NCBI RefSeq assembly: GCF_026163695.1
Contig: NZ_JAOTID010000017.1
Location: 28,926-92,925, forward strand
Reading direction: 5' to 3'
Length of the DNA: 64,000 nt
From: Shumkonia mesophila
GTDB taxonomy: Bacteria > Pseudomonadota > Alphaproteobacteria > Rhodospirillales > Shumkoniaceae
Shown in pieces: positions 37,052-46,633 of this stretch. The notes beneath the pieces are model-generated. The model saw only the letters and a list, made by a program, of their open reading frames with translations, was not told the origin of the DNA and searched no databases. Each line of letters starts with the position of its first letter. The stretch's first letter is position 1. The position numbers and the translations under genes were made by a program.

Positions 37052-37774
37052 TTACAGGCCGCGGACTTCCTCGACCATTTCCTCGAGGCGCTCGACGTCG
37101 CGGATGATCAGCGAGTCCCGGGTCCGCTCGAGGATTCCCTGGCGGGTGAGATCGCTGAGCACGCGGGCCACCGTTTCGCGCGTCGTGCTGACCCGGCTGG
37201 CGATGTCGGAATGCACCGGAATCGGCGCGATGACGGCGGTGTTGTCGTCCTTCACGGTGTCGCGGGCCTGGCGCAGCAGTTCGGCCTGCACCCGGTTGTT
37301 CGCGGCCAGCGTACTGAGATCCATGATGCGCTCGGTCGAGGCGCGCACCATGCGGGCCAGACGCTTCATCACACGCAGCGCGATCGAGGGATACTTTTCC
37401 AGCGCCTCGACGAAATGGCGTTGCGGCAGGGCGACGATCAGGCTGTCCTCGACGGCCAGCACGGCGGCCGAGCGGGGCTGGCTGTCGATCGCCGCCAGTT
37501 CGCCGAAGTGGCCGCCGGCCCCGATGTCGTCCAGCGTGATCTCGCGTCCCGACATCGAATAGTTGACGATCCGCACGCGGCCGCGCACGACAAAGAAAAC
37601 GTCCCGGGTATCGGCCTGGCGGTCGAAAACCTGCGTGCCCGCCCGAAACGTCTTGAAACGGCAAAGCTCCTCGATCTCCACCAGTTCATGTGGCAGGAGA
37701 TCCGCAAGTAAATCCACGCCTTTGAGAAGCTTCGGGCCCGGCTCTGCCAGAAGCGTCTGCGTGTCGCCGGCCAT
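37052..37774 (-). CDS. CRP/FNR family transcription regulator, probably cAMP-binding
   Basis: The 240-residue protein has an N-terminal cyclic-nucleotide-binding domain with HFGELAAIDSQPRSAAVLAV: Gly91, Glu92, Arg101 and Ser102 correspond to the cAMP-contacting residues of E. coli CRP. After the dimer helix, the winged HTH has STTRETVARVLSDLTRQGIL; Arg199 and Glu200 match the CRP residues that read TGTGA. There are no FNR-type iron-sulfur cysteines. The ATG at 37774 has GGGAGG upstream; longer starts are possible. A consensus CRP palindrome lies downstream of it at 36960. It is thus probably a true cAMP-responsive activator. Confidence 0.87.
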   Translation of the reverse strand: MAGDTQTLLAEPGPKLLKGVDLLADLLPHELVEIEELCRFKTFRAGTQVFDRQADTRDVFFVVRGRVRIVNYSMSGREITLDDIGAGGHFGELAAIDSQPRSAAVLAVEDSLIVALPQRHFVEALEKYPSIALRVMKRLARMVRASTERIMDLSTLAANNRVQAELLRQARDTVKDDNTAVIAPIPVHSDIASRVSTTRETVARVLSDLTRQGILERTRDSLIIRDVERLEEMVEEVRGL

Positions 37775-37976
37775 CCATCCTCCCGGCCGCGAGGCCGAAC
37801 CCCTCATGTGCGCTCCCCTTTCCGCGGGAAACGCGCCGTCAAGTATGGCATCCATCTTAACCATTGGGACAGCAAAAAAATGTGGGGGTAATCCTTGGAG
37901 GGCCGCGGGTGACCAGGGAGCTCGCCCCCGGGCATCCCTTTCCCGGCCGGCCGGCGGTCGCCATATTAGGGGCGCC

Positions 37977-39230
37977 ATGAGAACCCACCTGCTTCCCTTT
38001 GTCAGCCTGCTGTGCGCCTGCGCCGCCGGCTCCGGGTCCGGCGGCGACCCCGCGCCGAACGCCGCCTGCCCACCGGCCCCCGGCGGCTGGCTGGCGCCTG
38101 CCACCGGACGGCCGGTGGCCCTTCCCGCCCTCCTCGACACCCTGGCCGGACGGCCCGCCGTGGTGCTGGGCGAAACCCACGCCAGCGCCGAGGACCATCG
38201 CTGGCAGTTGCACACCCTGGCGGCCCTGCACGGCCGGTCCCCGGACATGGTCCTGGGCTTCGAGGCCTTTCCCCGGGGCCTGCAATCGGTCCTCGACCGC
38301 TGGGTCGCCGGCGAGATCGACGAACGGACTTTCCTCGAGCAGTCGGAATGGGACGAGGTGTGGGGCTTTCCGTCGTCGCTGTACCTGCCGCTGTTCGACT
38401 TCGCCCGCATGCACCGCATCCCGATGGTGGCGCTTAACGTCGAGCGGGCGCTGGTGGCCCGGGTCGGCAAGGACGGCTGGGACGCCGTTCCGGCGGATGC
38501 CCGCGAAGGGGTCGGCACGCCGGCGCCGGCCAGCCCGCCCTACGTCGCCGCGCTGGCCCGCGTCTTCGGCGAACACCGGCCTTCGGCGACGGCCGAGGCG
38601 ACCTCCGCCGACGATCCCGCCTTCCGGCGTTTCGTCGAGGCGCAGATCACCTGGGATCGCGCCATGGCCGAGGCCATCGCCGCCGGCCATGCCCGCCCCG
38701 GCGGGCCCCTGGTCGTCGCCGTCGTCGGACGCGGCCACGCGGAATACGGCTTCGGCATCCCCCACCAGTTGGCCGACCTCGGGCTGCATGGCACCGCCGT
38801 CCTCGTCACCTGGCCGGCCGGGCGCGATTGCGCCGAGCTTCTTCTCGACGGCAAGACCGCGGTGGCGGACGCCGTGTTCGGGGTGGCGACCGAGGCCGGC
38901 GAGGCAGCCCCGCAGGGGCCCCGGCTGGGCGTCCGCCTGGGCCAGGCCGACGGCGGCGTGCGCATCGAGGACGTGGCGGCCGACAGCGTCGCCGCGGCGG
39001 CCGGCCTGAAAACGGGCGATCTCGTCCGTGAGGCGGCGGGCCGGCCGGTCGGCCGTCCCGGCGATCTCGCCGCGACCATTCGCCGCCAACCCTACGGAAC
39101 GTGGCTGCCCCTGAAGGTCGAGAGAGACGGCGCCCTGCTGGACCTGATCGCCAGGTTCCCGGCCAGCCCCCATCCTCCGCTGGCCGGTCCGAACCCGCAC
39201 CGCCGCCCCGGCGCCGGAACCCCGCCTTGA
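37977..39230 (+). CDS. ChaN-like lipoprotein fused to a C-terminal PDZ domain
   Basis: The 417-residue protein starts with a lipoprotein signal (MRTHLLPFVSLLCAC; Cys15). Residues about 45-285 are a ChaN/DUF399 domain: VVLGETHASAEDHRWQLHTL, VLGFEAFPRGLQSVLDRW and VVAVVGRGHAEYGFGIPHQL carry the conserved His/Glu residues, linked in Campylobacter ChaN to haem binding. Residues about 305-395 form a PDZ domain (VRIEDVAADSVAAAAGLKTG). The chain probably sits in the periplasm tethered to a membrane. The longer open frame upstream is antisense to the CRP gene and is rejected. It is divergent from that gene. Confidence 0.87.
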   Translation: MRTHLLPFVSLLCACAAGSGSGGDPAPNAACPPAPGGWLAPATGRPVALPALLDTLAGRPAVVLGETHASAEDHRWQLHTLAALHGRSPDMVLGFEAFPRGLQSVLDRWVAGEIDERTFLEQSEWDEVWGFPSSLYLPLFDFARMHRIPMVALNVERALVARVGKDGWDAVPADAREGVGTPAPASPPYVAALARVFGEHRPSATAEATSADDPAFRRFVEAQITWDRAMAEAIAAGHARPGGPLVVAVVGRGHAEYGFGIPHQLADLGLHGTAVLVTWPAGRDCAELLLDGKTAVADAVFGVATEAGEAAPQGPRLGVRLGQADGGVRIEDVAADSVAAAAGLKTGDLVREAAGRPVGRPGDLAATIRRQPYGTWLPLKVERDGALLDLIARFPASPHPPLAGPNPHRRPGAGTPP

Positions 39231-39264
39231 GCGGCATCGCCACCGGCCGGCCGCGCGCACTTTA

Positions 39265-39293
39265 TTGACAGCGTGCGGGCAAGTCCCCATCCT
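39265..39293 (+). promoter_or_regulatory. Sigma-70-type promoter before the exported-protein gene
   Basis: A consensus TTGACA (39265-39270) is followed after 17 bases by CATCCT (39288-39293). The downstream gene starts at 39366. Confidence 0.5.
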
Positions 39294-39365
39294 GATGCTA
39301 ACAAGCGGCGCGGCGCCTCCGCCCCCCATTGGGGTGAGGGGCGTATACCCATGGAGGACAAGACA

Positions 39366-39974
39366 ATGAGACGCCTTCTGATCGGGTTGGGCCTGGTGAG
39401 CCTTTCCCTTTGCGGTCCCGTGGCCGCCCAGGAGCCCAACCAGGGGCTTCTCAATGCCGTTTCCTACGACCGCATTCCGGCGGGCGTGGCGGTGACGGTC
39501 AGCCCGCTCGACAATTCCGACGACAATCTCATCCTCCAGCAGCGCTTCGAGACCGAGCTGCGCGCCCATGGCTACACGGTTTCGACAGATGGCCCGCTGG
39601 TTCTGACCTTCGGCACCCGCGATACTGTCGGCGCTTACCTGGACCGCAACCCGCGCCATGTGCTCGAACTGTCGGGCGGCGGCGGCCGCGGTGGCGGCGA
39701 GGACGCGCGCGCGCGCGTCAACGTGTTCGACAGCAGCGGCGGCGGCCTGGTGAACCCGGGCAGTGGCTCGGGCGACACCACCATCGTCACCCCCACCCAA
39801 TACCGCCTCGACGCCACCATCGACGAACGCGCCAGCGGCCGCCGCCTGTGGCAGGGGTGGGCGACCGCCAACCTCGAGCAATCGGACGGGCTGGCGCTGA
39901 CCACGATCATGGTTCCGGTGATCGCCCAGCACGTCGGCCAGACGGTTCGGCAGAAGCCGTTTCCGATCCAGTAA
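39366..39974 (+). CDS. Exported protein of unknown function (202 residues)
   Basis: The product begins MRRLLIGLGLVSLSLCGPVAAQ, a Sec signal peptide cleaved after AAQ-like sequence near residue 22. The mature domain starts with a segment (VAVTVSPLDNSDDNLILQQR) that resembles DUF4136-like or LpoB-like outer-membrane accessory proteins, then has a Gly/Ser-rich loop (GGGGRGGGED, GSGSGD) and a final beta-alpha part (YRLDATIDERASGRRLWQGW). GGAGG lies 8 bases before ATG 39366. No close family is recognised. Confidence 0.7.
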   Translation: MRRLLIGLGLVSLSLCGPVAAQEPNQGLLNAVSYDRIPAGVAVTVSPLDNSDDNLILQQRFETELRAHGYTVSTDGPLVLTFGTRDTVGAYLDRNPRHVLELSGGGGRGGGEDARARVNVFDSSGGGLVNPGSGSGDTTIVTPTQYRLDATIDERASGRRLWQGWATANLEQSDGLALTTIMVPVIAQHVGQTVRQKPFPIQ

Positions 39975-40014
39975 CGCCGACCGGCGGCGGCAGCGATATT
40001 CCGGTCAATTCCGT

Positions 40015-40043
40015 TTGCCGTGATCGGTAAATCCGGGTAAACG
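40015..40043 (+). promoter_or_regulatory. Possible purA promoter
   Basis: TTGCCG (40015-40020) and TAAACG (40038-40043) are 17 bases apart, 58 bases before the purA start; GGGGAG lies about 10 bases before the ATG. Confidence 0.4.
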
Positions 40044-40085
40044 GTCTCGGCGCGCGCCGGATGCCGGCGACCGCAAATCAGTTAG

Positions 40086-41393
<1,308 letters not shown>

Positions 41394-41403
41394 CCGGCGC
41401 GCC

Positions 41404-42156
41404 ATGAACCGCATCGACCTCAAGGGCCGCGCGGCTGTCGTCACCGGCGCCGCCAACGGCATCGGCTATGCGGCGGCCGGGCGCCTCCTCGAATCGGGCG
41501 CTGCGGTCAGCCTGTGGGACTTCAACCGCCAGGCCCTCGACCGGGCGGCCGCTGCGCTGGCCCCCAAGGGCGACGTGCAGGCGGTTTTCGTGGATTGCGG
41601 GGACGAGGCCGCGGTGGCCGCCGCCCACGCCGCCACGCTCGCCCGCTTTCCCGCCGTCGACATCCTGGTCGCCAACGCCGGCGTCGCCGGCATCATGAAG
41701 CCGTGCCTGGACTATACCCTTGAGGACTGGTCGCACCTGCTGCGCAACGACCTGACCAGCGTCTTCCTGACCTGCCGCGCCGTCGTCCCGACGATGGTGG
41801 AGCGCGGCTACGGCCGGGTCGTCATCGTCGCCTCGGTGGTCGGCCTGGAAGGCGCCCCCGGCAACGGGGCCTACGCCACGGCCAAGGGCGGCGTCATCAC
41901 CTTTGCCAAGACGCTGGGCCGCGAGCTGGCGAAGACGGGCGTGCTCGTCAACTGCACGGCGCCGGCGGCCATCGACACCCCGCTGCTTGGCGATCTCAGC
42001 GCCGAGTATCTGGTGGGCGTGGCCGAGAAAACGCCGATGGGCCGCCTCGGCACCGCTGAGGAGGCGGCGGCCCAGATCGCCTGGCTGGCCTCCGAGGACT
42101 GCTCGTTCAGCGCCGGCGCCGTCTTCGATCTTTCCGGCGGCCGCGCCGATTATTGA
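41404..42156 (+). CDS. Short-chain dehydrogenase/reductase
   Basis: The 250-residue classical SDR has the NAD(P) loop VVTGAANGIGYAAAGRLLES (12-31), NAG motif DILVANAGVAG, catalytic Ser in VVIVASVVGLEG and Tyr-x-x-x-Lys in GAYATAKGGVITFAK. The Asp after beta-2 (SLWDFNRQAL) suggests NAD preference. The substrate is unknown. It starts 10 bases after purA and is followed after 9 bases by a PfpI-like gene. Confidence 0.92.
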   Translation: MNRIDLKGRAAVVTGAANGIGYAAAGRLLESGAAVSLWDFNRQALDRAAAALAPKGDVQAVFVDCGDEAAVAAAHAATLARFPAVDILVANAGVAGIMKPCLDYTLEDWSHLLRNDLTSVFLTCRAVVPTMVERGYGRVVIVASVVGLEGAPGNGAYATAKGGVITFAKTLGRELAKTGVLVNCTAPAAIDTPLLGDLSAEYLVGVAEKTPMGRLGTAEEAAAQIAWLASEDCSFSAGAVFDLSGGRADY

Positions 42157-42165
42157 GCCAAGCCA

Positions 42166-42771
42166 ATGGCCGGAGCACCCCGCACCGTCGGCATCTACGT
42201 CTACGACGAGGTCGAGGTGCTCGATTTCGCCGGCCCGTTCGAGGTCTTTTCGGTGGCCGCCCGGCTGGCCCTGCGGACGGCTCCCACCGAGCCACCCCCC
42301 TTCTCGGTGGTGACGATTTCCAGGACCGGCCAGCCGATCGCCGCCCGCGGCGGGCTGGTCGTGGTGCCGGCCTGCGCCATCGACGCCCATCCCGGCCTCG
42401 ATCTTCTGATCGTGCCGGGCGGTGTCGTCGACGGCGAGCTTCGGACCGATGTCATCGAGTGGATCTCGCGCCAGGCCGGCAGAGCCGAAATCGTCGCCTC
42501 GGTCTGCACCGGCGCCTTTCTGCTGGCCGCCGCCGGGTTGCTTCGCGGCCTTCGCGCGACCACTCACTGGGAGGATGCCGCCGATCTCGCGGCCCGCCAT
42601 CCGGAAACCGCCGTCATAGAGGACGTCGGCTGGGTCGACGAAGGCCGCATCGTCACCTCGGCCGGCATCTCGGCGGGGATCGACATGTCGCTGTACCTGG
42701 TGGAACGCCTGCTGGGCCGCCCGGCGGCCGAACGCACCGCCCGCCAGATGGAATACCGCCGGCGCCCCTGA
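42166..42771 (+). CDS. DJ-1/PfpI (GATase1-like) family protein
   Basis: The 201-residue protein resembles the GATase1 domain of GlxA/FtrA-type AraC regulators: GIYVYDEVEVLDFAGPFEVF at the N terminus and the nucleophile elbow VCTGAFLLAAAGLLRGLRAT (Cys near 112) with THWED after it. It stops where the AraC helix-turn-helix would begin, so it is the stand-alone form (as in isonitrile hydratase InhA-like proteins). It follows the SDR by 9 bases. Confidence 0.88.
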   Translation: MAGAPRTVGIYVYDEVEVLDFAGPFEVFSVAARLALRTAPTEPPPFSVVTISRTGQPIAARGGLVVVPACAIDAHPGLDLLIVPGGVVDGELRTDVIEWISRQAGRAEIVASVCTGAFLLAAAGLLRGLRATTHWEDAADLAARHPETAVIEDVGWVDEGRIVTSAGISAGIDMSLYLVERLLGRPAAERTARQMEYRRRP

Positions 42772-42926
42772 CATCGACGGGAATCCGCGCCCGCCGACCC
42801 TTTCCATGAAACCCGTTGCCGGACCGGGCACCGCGAGACTTTAATTGTTTGGCAACGGAAGGCCGATTATGGTTCCGCTGGGGTTGCTGCTATCCTGCCC
42901 CGCGATCAGGGGTTCAAGAGAAGCGA

Positions 42927-44996
42927 ATGGCTGAAACGCCAATCGAAGGGACGCCCGCCGCCACGCCGTCGGCGACCGAACCGGCCGCCGCGGCAACGCG
43001 GGGCGCGCACGGCCCCGTTCTGCTCGTCGATCGCTACCAGATCAACGCCGACCGCCCGCTTCCCGAGTTGTCGACGCCGTCCGCCTCGGCCTTCGCGGTG
43101 GAGGATCGCCGCGACATCGGGCGCCAGCTTTTCGCGCTCGTCTGCACGCCGGGACTGCCGCTGCGCCACCACGCCGCCACGGCGTTGCGCGGCAGCCAGG
43201 CGCTCAACCTCATCCCCCTCGTCGAATGGGGAACGGTCGACTGGCCGCCGCTCGGCCAGCGGTGCATGGTCGTCGTCTACGAACGGCCCATGGGCGGCCG
43301 GCTGATCGACGTCATCACCACCGAGGGCGGCCAGATCCTCGACCACGACCTCCAGCGGCGCGTCATCGAGCCGCTGGCCGCCGGCTTACAGGAAATGGTC
43401 GACCACGGTATCGCCCATCGCGCCATCCGTCCCGGCAACCTGTTCTTCATGGATGCGGACCGGCACTCGCTGGTGCTGGGCGACTGCGTGACGACACCGC
43501 CGGCCTTCGACCAGCCGGTCGCCTTCGAAACGGCGCCGCGCGCCATGGCGACCCGTTCCGGTCGCGGTGAGGGCTCCGTCGCCGACGACCTTTACGCCCT
43601 GGGCGTGACGCTGGCCTTCCTTCATCTGGGCGAGAATCCCGTCGCCGACATCGGCGAGGACGCGCTGATCTATGCCAAGATCGAACACGGAAGCTACGCG
43701 ACCCTGTGCGGGGGCGGTCGCATTCCGCTGTTTCTGCTGGAGGTGTTGCGCGGGCTTTTGAGCGACGACCCGGAGGAGCGCTGGGGGCTGCGCGAGTTGT
43801 CGCTGTGGATCGACGGCCGGCGCATGACGCCGATCCAGAAGCGCCCGTTGCCGAAGCCCGAAACCCGCTTCCCGTTCGGCGGCCACGCCCACGTGACGTC
43901 GCGCACCCTGGCCCACGCCTTCAGCCGCAGCGTCGGCGATGCCGCCCGCGCGCTCAAGGACGGCCAGGTGGACCCGTGGGTGCGCCGCAGCCTGAATGCC
44001 CCGGCAATGGCCGACGAGATCGCCCGGGTGGTCGAAATGGCCCGCACCCACGCCGGAGATCCGCGCGGCAGCGACGACATGATGGTCGCCAAGGTCTGCA
44101 TGCTGCTCGATCGCGAGGGCCCGCTGCGCTACAAGGGGTACGCCTTCCTCATCGACGCCTTCGGAACCGCGCTGGCCGTCGAGTTGTTGCGGCAGGGCAA
44201 CGCCAAGGTCGGCGCCGAAATTCTCGACCAGAATATTCCCGGCATTTGGCTGGAACAGGCCGGTCCCGGCCCCGGGGTGGCGGCCCAGGTGCGCCAGTTC
44301 GAAAAGCTGCGCGGTTTCCTCCACGCCAACAATCCGGGCGGCGGCATCGAGCGCTGCCTCTATGAACTCAATCCCAGCCTGCCGTGCCAGAGTTCGCTGA
44401 TCATTCAGGACTACGTGGTCGACATCGACGATCTGCTGCCGGCGCTCGACGGAGCGGCCGGCCGCGTCGACACCAAGATCCCGCCGGTCGACCGCCACAT
44501 CGCCGCCTTCGTCGCCACCCATTTCGACGAGGACATCGAGCGCCACCTGCGCGCCATCGGCGATTCGACGGAAGCCCGCAAGACCGCCGGCATGCTGAGC
44601 CTTTTGGCCCTCGTGCAATGGCGCCTCGGCCCCGAAGCCCTCTATGGCCTGTCCAGCTGGATCGGCGGTCTGCTGGGCCCGGTGATCGCGTCCTATCACA
44701 GCCGCACCGTGCGCCGCGACATCGAACGCGAGGTGCCCCGGCTGGTCCGCCAGGGCAGCCTGCCCGAGCTTTTCGAACTGATCGACAACGCCGAGCAGCG
44801 GCTGCAGGACGAAAAGGGCTATCGGGCCGCCGTCGAGGAATTCCTGCTGGCCGAGAGCGAGGTCCAGGAGATCGAAAGCAGCGATTCGGCGCGCGCCGAA
44901 TCGGCCGAGCGCCTGGGCCAGCAAACGGCGGCCATGACCTCGGTGGTGGTGACGCTGATTTTCGTCACCATCATCTTCCTCAACGAGATCTGGTAG
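42927..44996 (+). CDS. Protein-kinase-fold pseudokinase with C-terminal membrane anchor
   Basis: The 689-residue product has a kinase-like N-terminal domain (about 35-335). The catalytic loop reads HGIAHRAIRPGNLFF: the HRD aspartate is replaced by Ala166, Asn171 is kept, and the DFG position is GDC (Asp186). No Gly-rich loop or clear VAIK lysine is seen. A helical region of about 300 residues follows, then an acidic helix and a single membrane segment at the very C terminus (SVVVTLIFVTIIFLNEIW). It is thus probably a catalytically dead, tail-anchored scaffold. ATG 42927 is preferred to the longer frame. A three- or four-span membrane protein follows after 15 bases. Confidence 0.8.
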   Translation: MAETPIEGTPAATPSATEPAAAATRGAHGPVLLVDRYQINADRPLPELSTPSASAFAVEDRRDIGRQLFALVCTPGLPLRHHAATALRGSQALNLIPLVEWGTVDWPPLGQRCMVVVYERPMGGRLIDVITTEGGQILDHDLQRRVIEPLAAGLQEMVDHGIAHRAIRPGNLFFMDADRHSLVLGDCVTTPPAFDQPVAFETAPRAMATRSGRGEGSVADDLYALGVTLAFLHLGENPVADIGEDALIYAKIEHGSYATLCGGGRIPLFLLEVLRGLLSDDPEERWGLRELSLWIDGRRMTPIQKRPLPKPETRFPFGGHAHVTSRTLAHAFSRSVGDAARALKDGQVDPWVRRSLNAPAMADEIARVVEMARTHAGDPRGSDDMMVAKVCMLLDREGPLRYKGYAFLIDAFGTALAVELLRQGNAKVGAEILDQNIPGIWLEQAGPGPGVAAQVRQFEKLRGFLHANNPGGGIERCLYELNPSLPCQSSLIIQDYVVDIDDLLPALDGAAGRVDTKIPPVDRHIAAFVATHFDEDIERHLRAIGDSTEARKTAGMLSLLALVQWRLGPEALYGLSSWIGGLLGPVIASYHSRTVRRDIEREVPRLVRQGSLPELFELIDNAEQRLQDEKGYRAAVEEFLLAESEVQEIESSDSARAESAERLGQQTAAMTSVVVTLIFVTIIFLNEIW

Positions 44997-45011
44997 GAAA
45001 GCGCCCCGGCA

Positions 45012-45488
45012 ATGGCCGATCCCTCCTCCGACGGCAGGACCAGAAAGACCAACTGGACAGCCCTTTGGCTGTTCGTGCTGATCGTCGGGCTGATCTGGAT
45101 TTCGCTGCCCACCGTGCTGATGATCGTGGTCGGCATGCCGCCCACCTTCGTCGCCTGGATCATCGACCGCTCCTACCAGAAATCGGCGACCTACTGCGTG
45201 GCCGGCATGAACTTCTGCGGCCTCTTTCCCTACCTGATGGACCTGTGGATGGGGGTGCACAGCCTCAAGGCGGCCAGCGCCATCGTCACCGACGTCTTCG
45301 CGCTTCTCGTCATCTACGGGGCGGCGGCGTTCGGCTGGATGATCTACATCACCATTCCGCCGGTGGTCGGAACCTTCCTCACCGTCATGGCCCAGCGCCG
45401 GGTGGCGCAGCTGCGCACCCTGCAGCGCCAGATCGTCGAGGAATGGGGCGAAAGCGTCGCCCATTCCGTCACCGGCCAATCCAACTAG
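45012..45488 (+). CDS. Membrane protein partner of the pseudokinase, uncharacterised
   Basis: The 158-residue product has hydrophobic segments at about 17-40, 62-80 and 88-124 (LFVLIVGLIWISLPTVLMIV, TYCVAGMNFCGLFPYLMDLW, FALLVIYGAAAFGWMIYITI) and a charged C-terminal helix (QRRVAQLRTLQRQIVEEWGE). The two genes are 15 bases apart and followed by a terminator, so they form a bicistronic unit. No family is recognised; the conserved pairing would suggest a complex. Confidence 0.78.
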   Translation: MADPSSDGRTRKTNWTALWLFVLIVGLIWISLPTVLMIVVGMPPTFVAWIIDRSYQKSATYCVAGMNFCGLFPYLMDLWMGVHSLKAASAIVTDVFALLVIYGAAAFGWMIYITIPPVVGTFLTVMAQRRVAQLRTLQRQIVEEWGESVAHSVTGQSN

Positions 45489-45545
45489 CTCGCGCGTTTT
45501 GTGATCAGACGGGGGCCCTTCTTCGTCGCCCCCGGGAATCAAATT

Positions 45546-45580
45546 GCCGCGGCTCCGTTTCTCGGAAACCGCGGCTTTTG
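45546..45580 (+). terminator. Intrinsic terminator after the pseudokinase operon
   Basis: GCCGCGG (45546-45552) and CCGCGGC (45569-45575) pair, extended by TTTC/GAAA, and TTTT follows. It lies between the convergent membrane-protein gene and rpoH. Confidence 0.75.
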
Positions 45581-45621
45581 ATGATGGAAAAGACGTCCTG
45601 CCGGTGCCGGCCCAAGCCGGA

Positions 45622-46509
45622 TCAGGCGCTGACCCGCTGCTCGATGATGGCGTTGCGCACCGACTTCTGCAGCTTCTCGAAGGCCCTGACCTCGATCTGA
45701 CGCACGCGCTCGCGCGAGATCCCGTACTGGCGGCTCAGGTTCTCCAGCGTCGCCGGGGAGTCCTTGAGACGCCGTTCGTTGAGGATGTGGCGCTCGCGCT
45801 CGGTCAGGGTCTTCATGGCGCCGACCAGCAGACGGCGGCGATCCTTAAGTTCCTCGCTCTCGGCGAAGCGAGTCTCCTGGTCGTCGGTGTCGTCGACCAG
45901 CCAATCCTGCCACTCGCCTTCGCCGTCCTTGCGCATCGGCGCGTTCAGCGAGTGGTCCGGGCTGGCCAGCCGGCGGTTCATGTTGACCACCTCTTCCTCC
46001 GAGACCCGCAGCCTGTCGGCGATGCGCGTCACGTGCTCGGGAGCCATGTCGCCGTCGTCGATGGCCTGCATCTGGCCCTTCAGCTTGCGCAGGTTGAAGA
46101 ACAGCTTCTTCTGCGCCGCCGTCGTGCCCATCTTCACCAGCGACCAGGAATGCAGGATATATTCCTGCATGGCGGCGCGAATCCACCACATGGCATAGGT
46201 GGCGAGCCTGAAACCGCGATCGGGGTCGAAGCGTTTGACCGCCTGCATCATGCCCAGGTTGCCTTCCGAGATCAGTTCTCCCAGCGGCAAGCCGTATCCG
46301 CGATAGCCCATGGCGATTTTCGCCACCAGGCGCAAATGGCTGGTCACCATGCGGTGAGCCGCCTCGGCATCCCCCTCCTCGCGCCACCGGCGGGCGAGGC
46401 TGAACTCTTCCTCCGGCGACAGCATGGGGAACTTGCGGATTTCCTGGAGATACCTGGAAAGGTTGCGTTCCGGCGATATCTCGAGATCGAGCGTCAATGA
46501 TGCGGTCAT
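45622..46509 (-). CDS. rpoH: RNA polymerase heat-shock sigma factor RpoH (sigma-32)
   Basis: The 295-residue sigma factor has region 1.2/2 (SRYLQEIRKFPMLSPEEE, GNLGMMQAVKRFDP, TYAMWWIRAAMQEYIL), the RpoH-box QKKLFFNLR at 133-141, and region 4 with GISRERVRQIEVRAFEKL. The RpoH box separates it from the primary sigma. It directs heat-shock promoters. A promoter-like pair is seen at 46568-46597 and a 13-bp palindrome just upstream of it, so transcription may be regulated; rluD lies upstream on the same strand with a 124-base gap. Confidence 0.97.
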   Translation of the reverse strand: MTASLTLDLEISPERNLSRYLQEIRKFPMLSPEEEFSLARRWREEGDAEAAHRMVTSHLRLVAKIAMGYRGYGLPLGELISEGNLGMMQAVKRFDPDRGFRLATYAMWWIRAAMQEYILHSWSLVKMGTTAAQKKLFFNLRKLKGQMQAIDDGDMAPEHVTRIADRLRVSEEEVVNMNRRLASPDHSLNAPMRKDGEGEWQDWLVDDTDDQETRFAESEELKDRRRLLVGAMKTLTERERHILNERRLKDSPATLENLSRQYGISRERVRQIEVRAFEKLQKSVRNAIIEQRVSA

Positions 46510-46567
46510 ACTTCAGACCTCCCAACTTTCGAGGCCGGTCATTGGGCCGGCACTTCTCGATAAACCC

Positions 46568-46597
46568 AGTCTAAAGGGCGTTTCCTGATAGGGTCAA
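46568..46597 (-). promoter_or_regulatory. Candidate sigma-70 promoter of rpoH
   Basis: On the minus strand TTGACC (46597-46592) and TAGACT (46573-46568) are 18 bases apart. The rpoH start is 58 bases further. Confidence 0.45.
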
Positions 46598-46601
46598 TAA
46601 T

Positions 46602-46614
46602 ACCCAAGTTGGGT
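46602..46614. promoter_or_regulatory. 13-bp perfect palindrome upstream of the rpoH promoter
   Basis: ACCCAAGTTGGGT is a perfect palindrome around a central base, starting 5 bases upstream of the candidate -35. The loop is too small for a terminator, so an operator is the better reading. Confidence 0.4.
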
Positions 46615-46633
46615 TGTCAGGAATAGGGGAAAA

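Noticed and set aside
37775..38518. Extended N terminus of the CRP-family protein
   Set aside because: The extra sequence is antisense to the ChaN-like gene, and ATG 37774 has its own ribosome-binding site.
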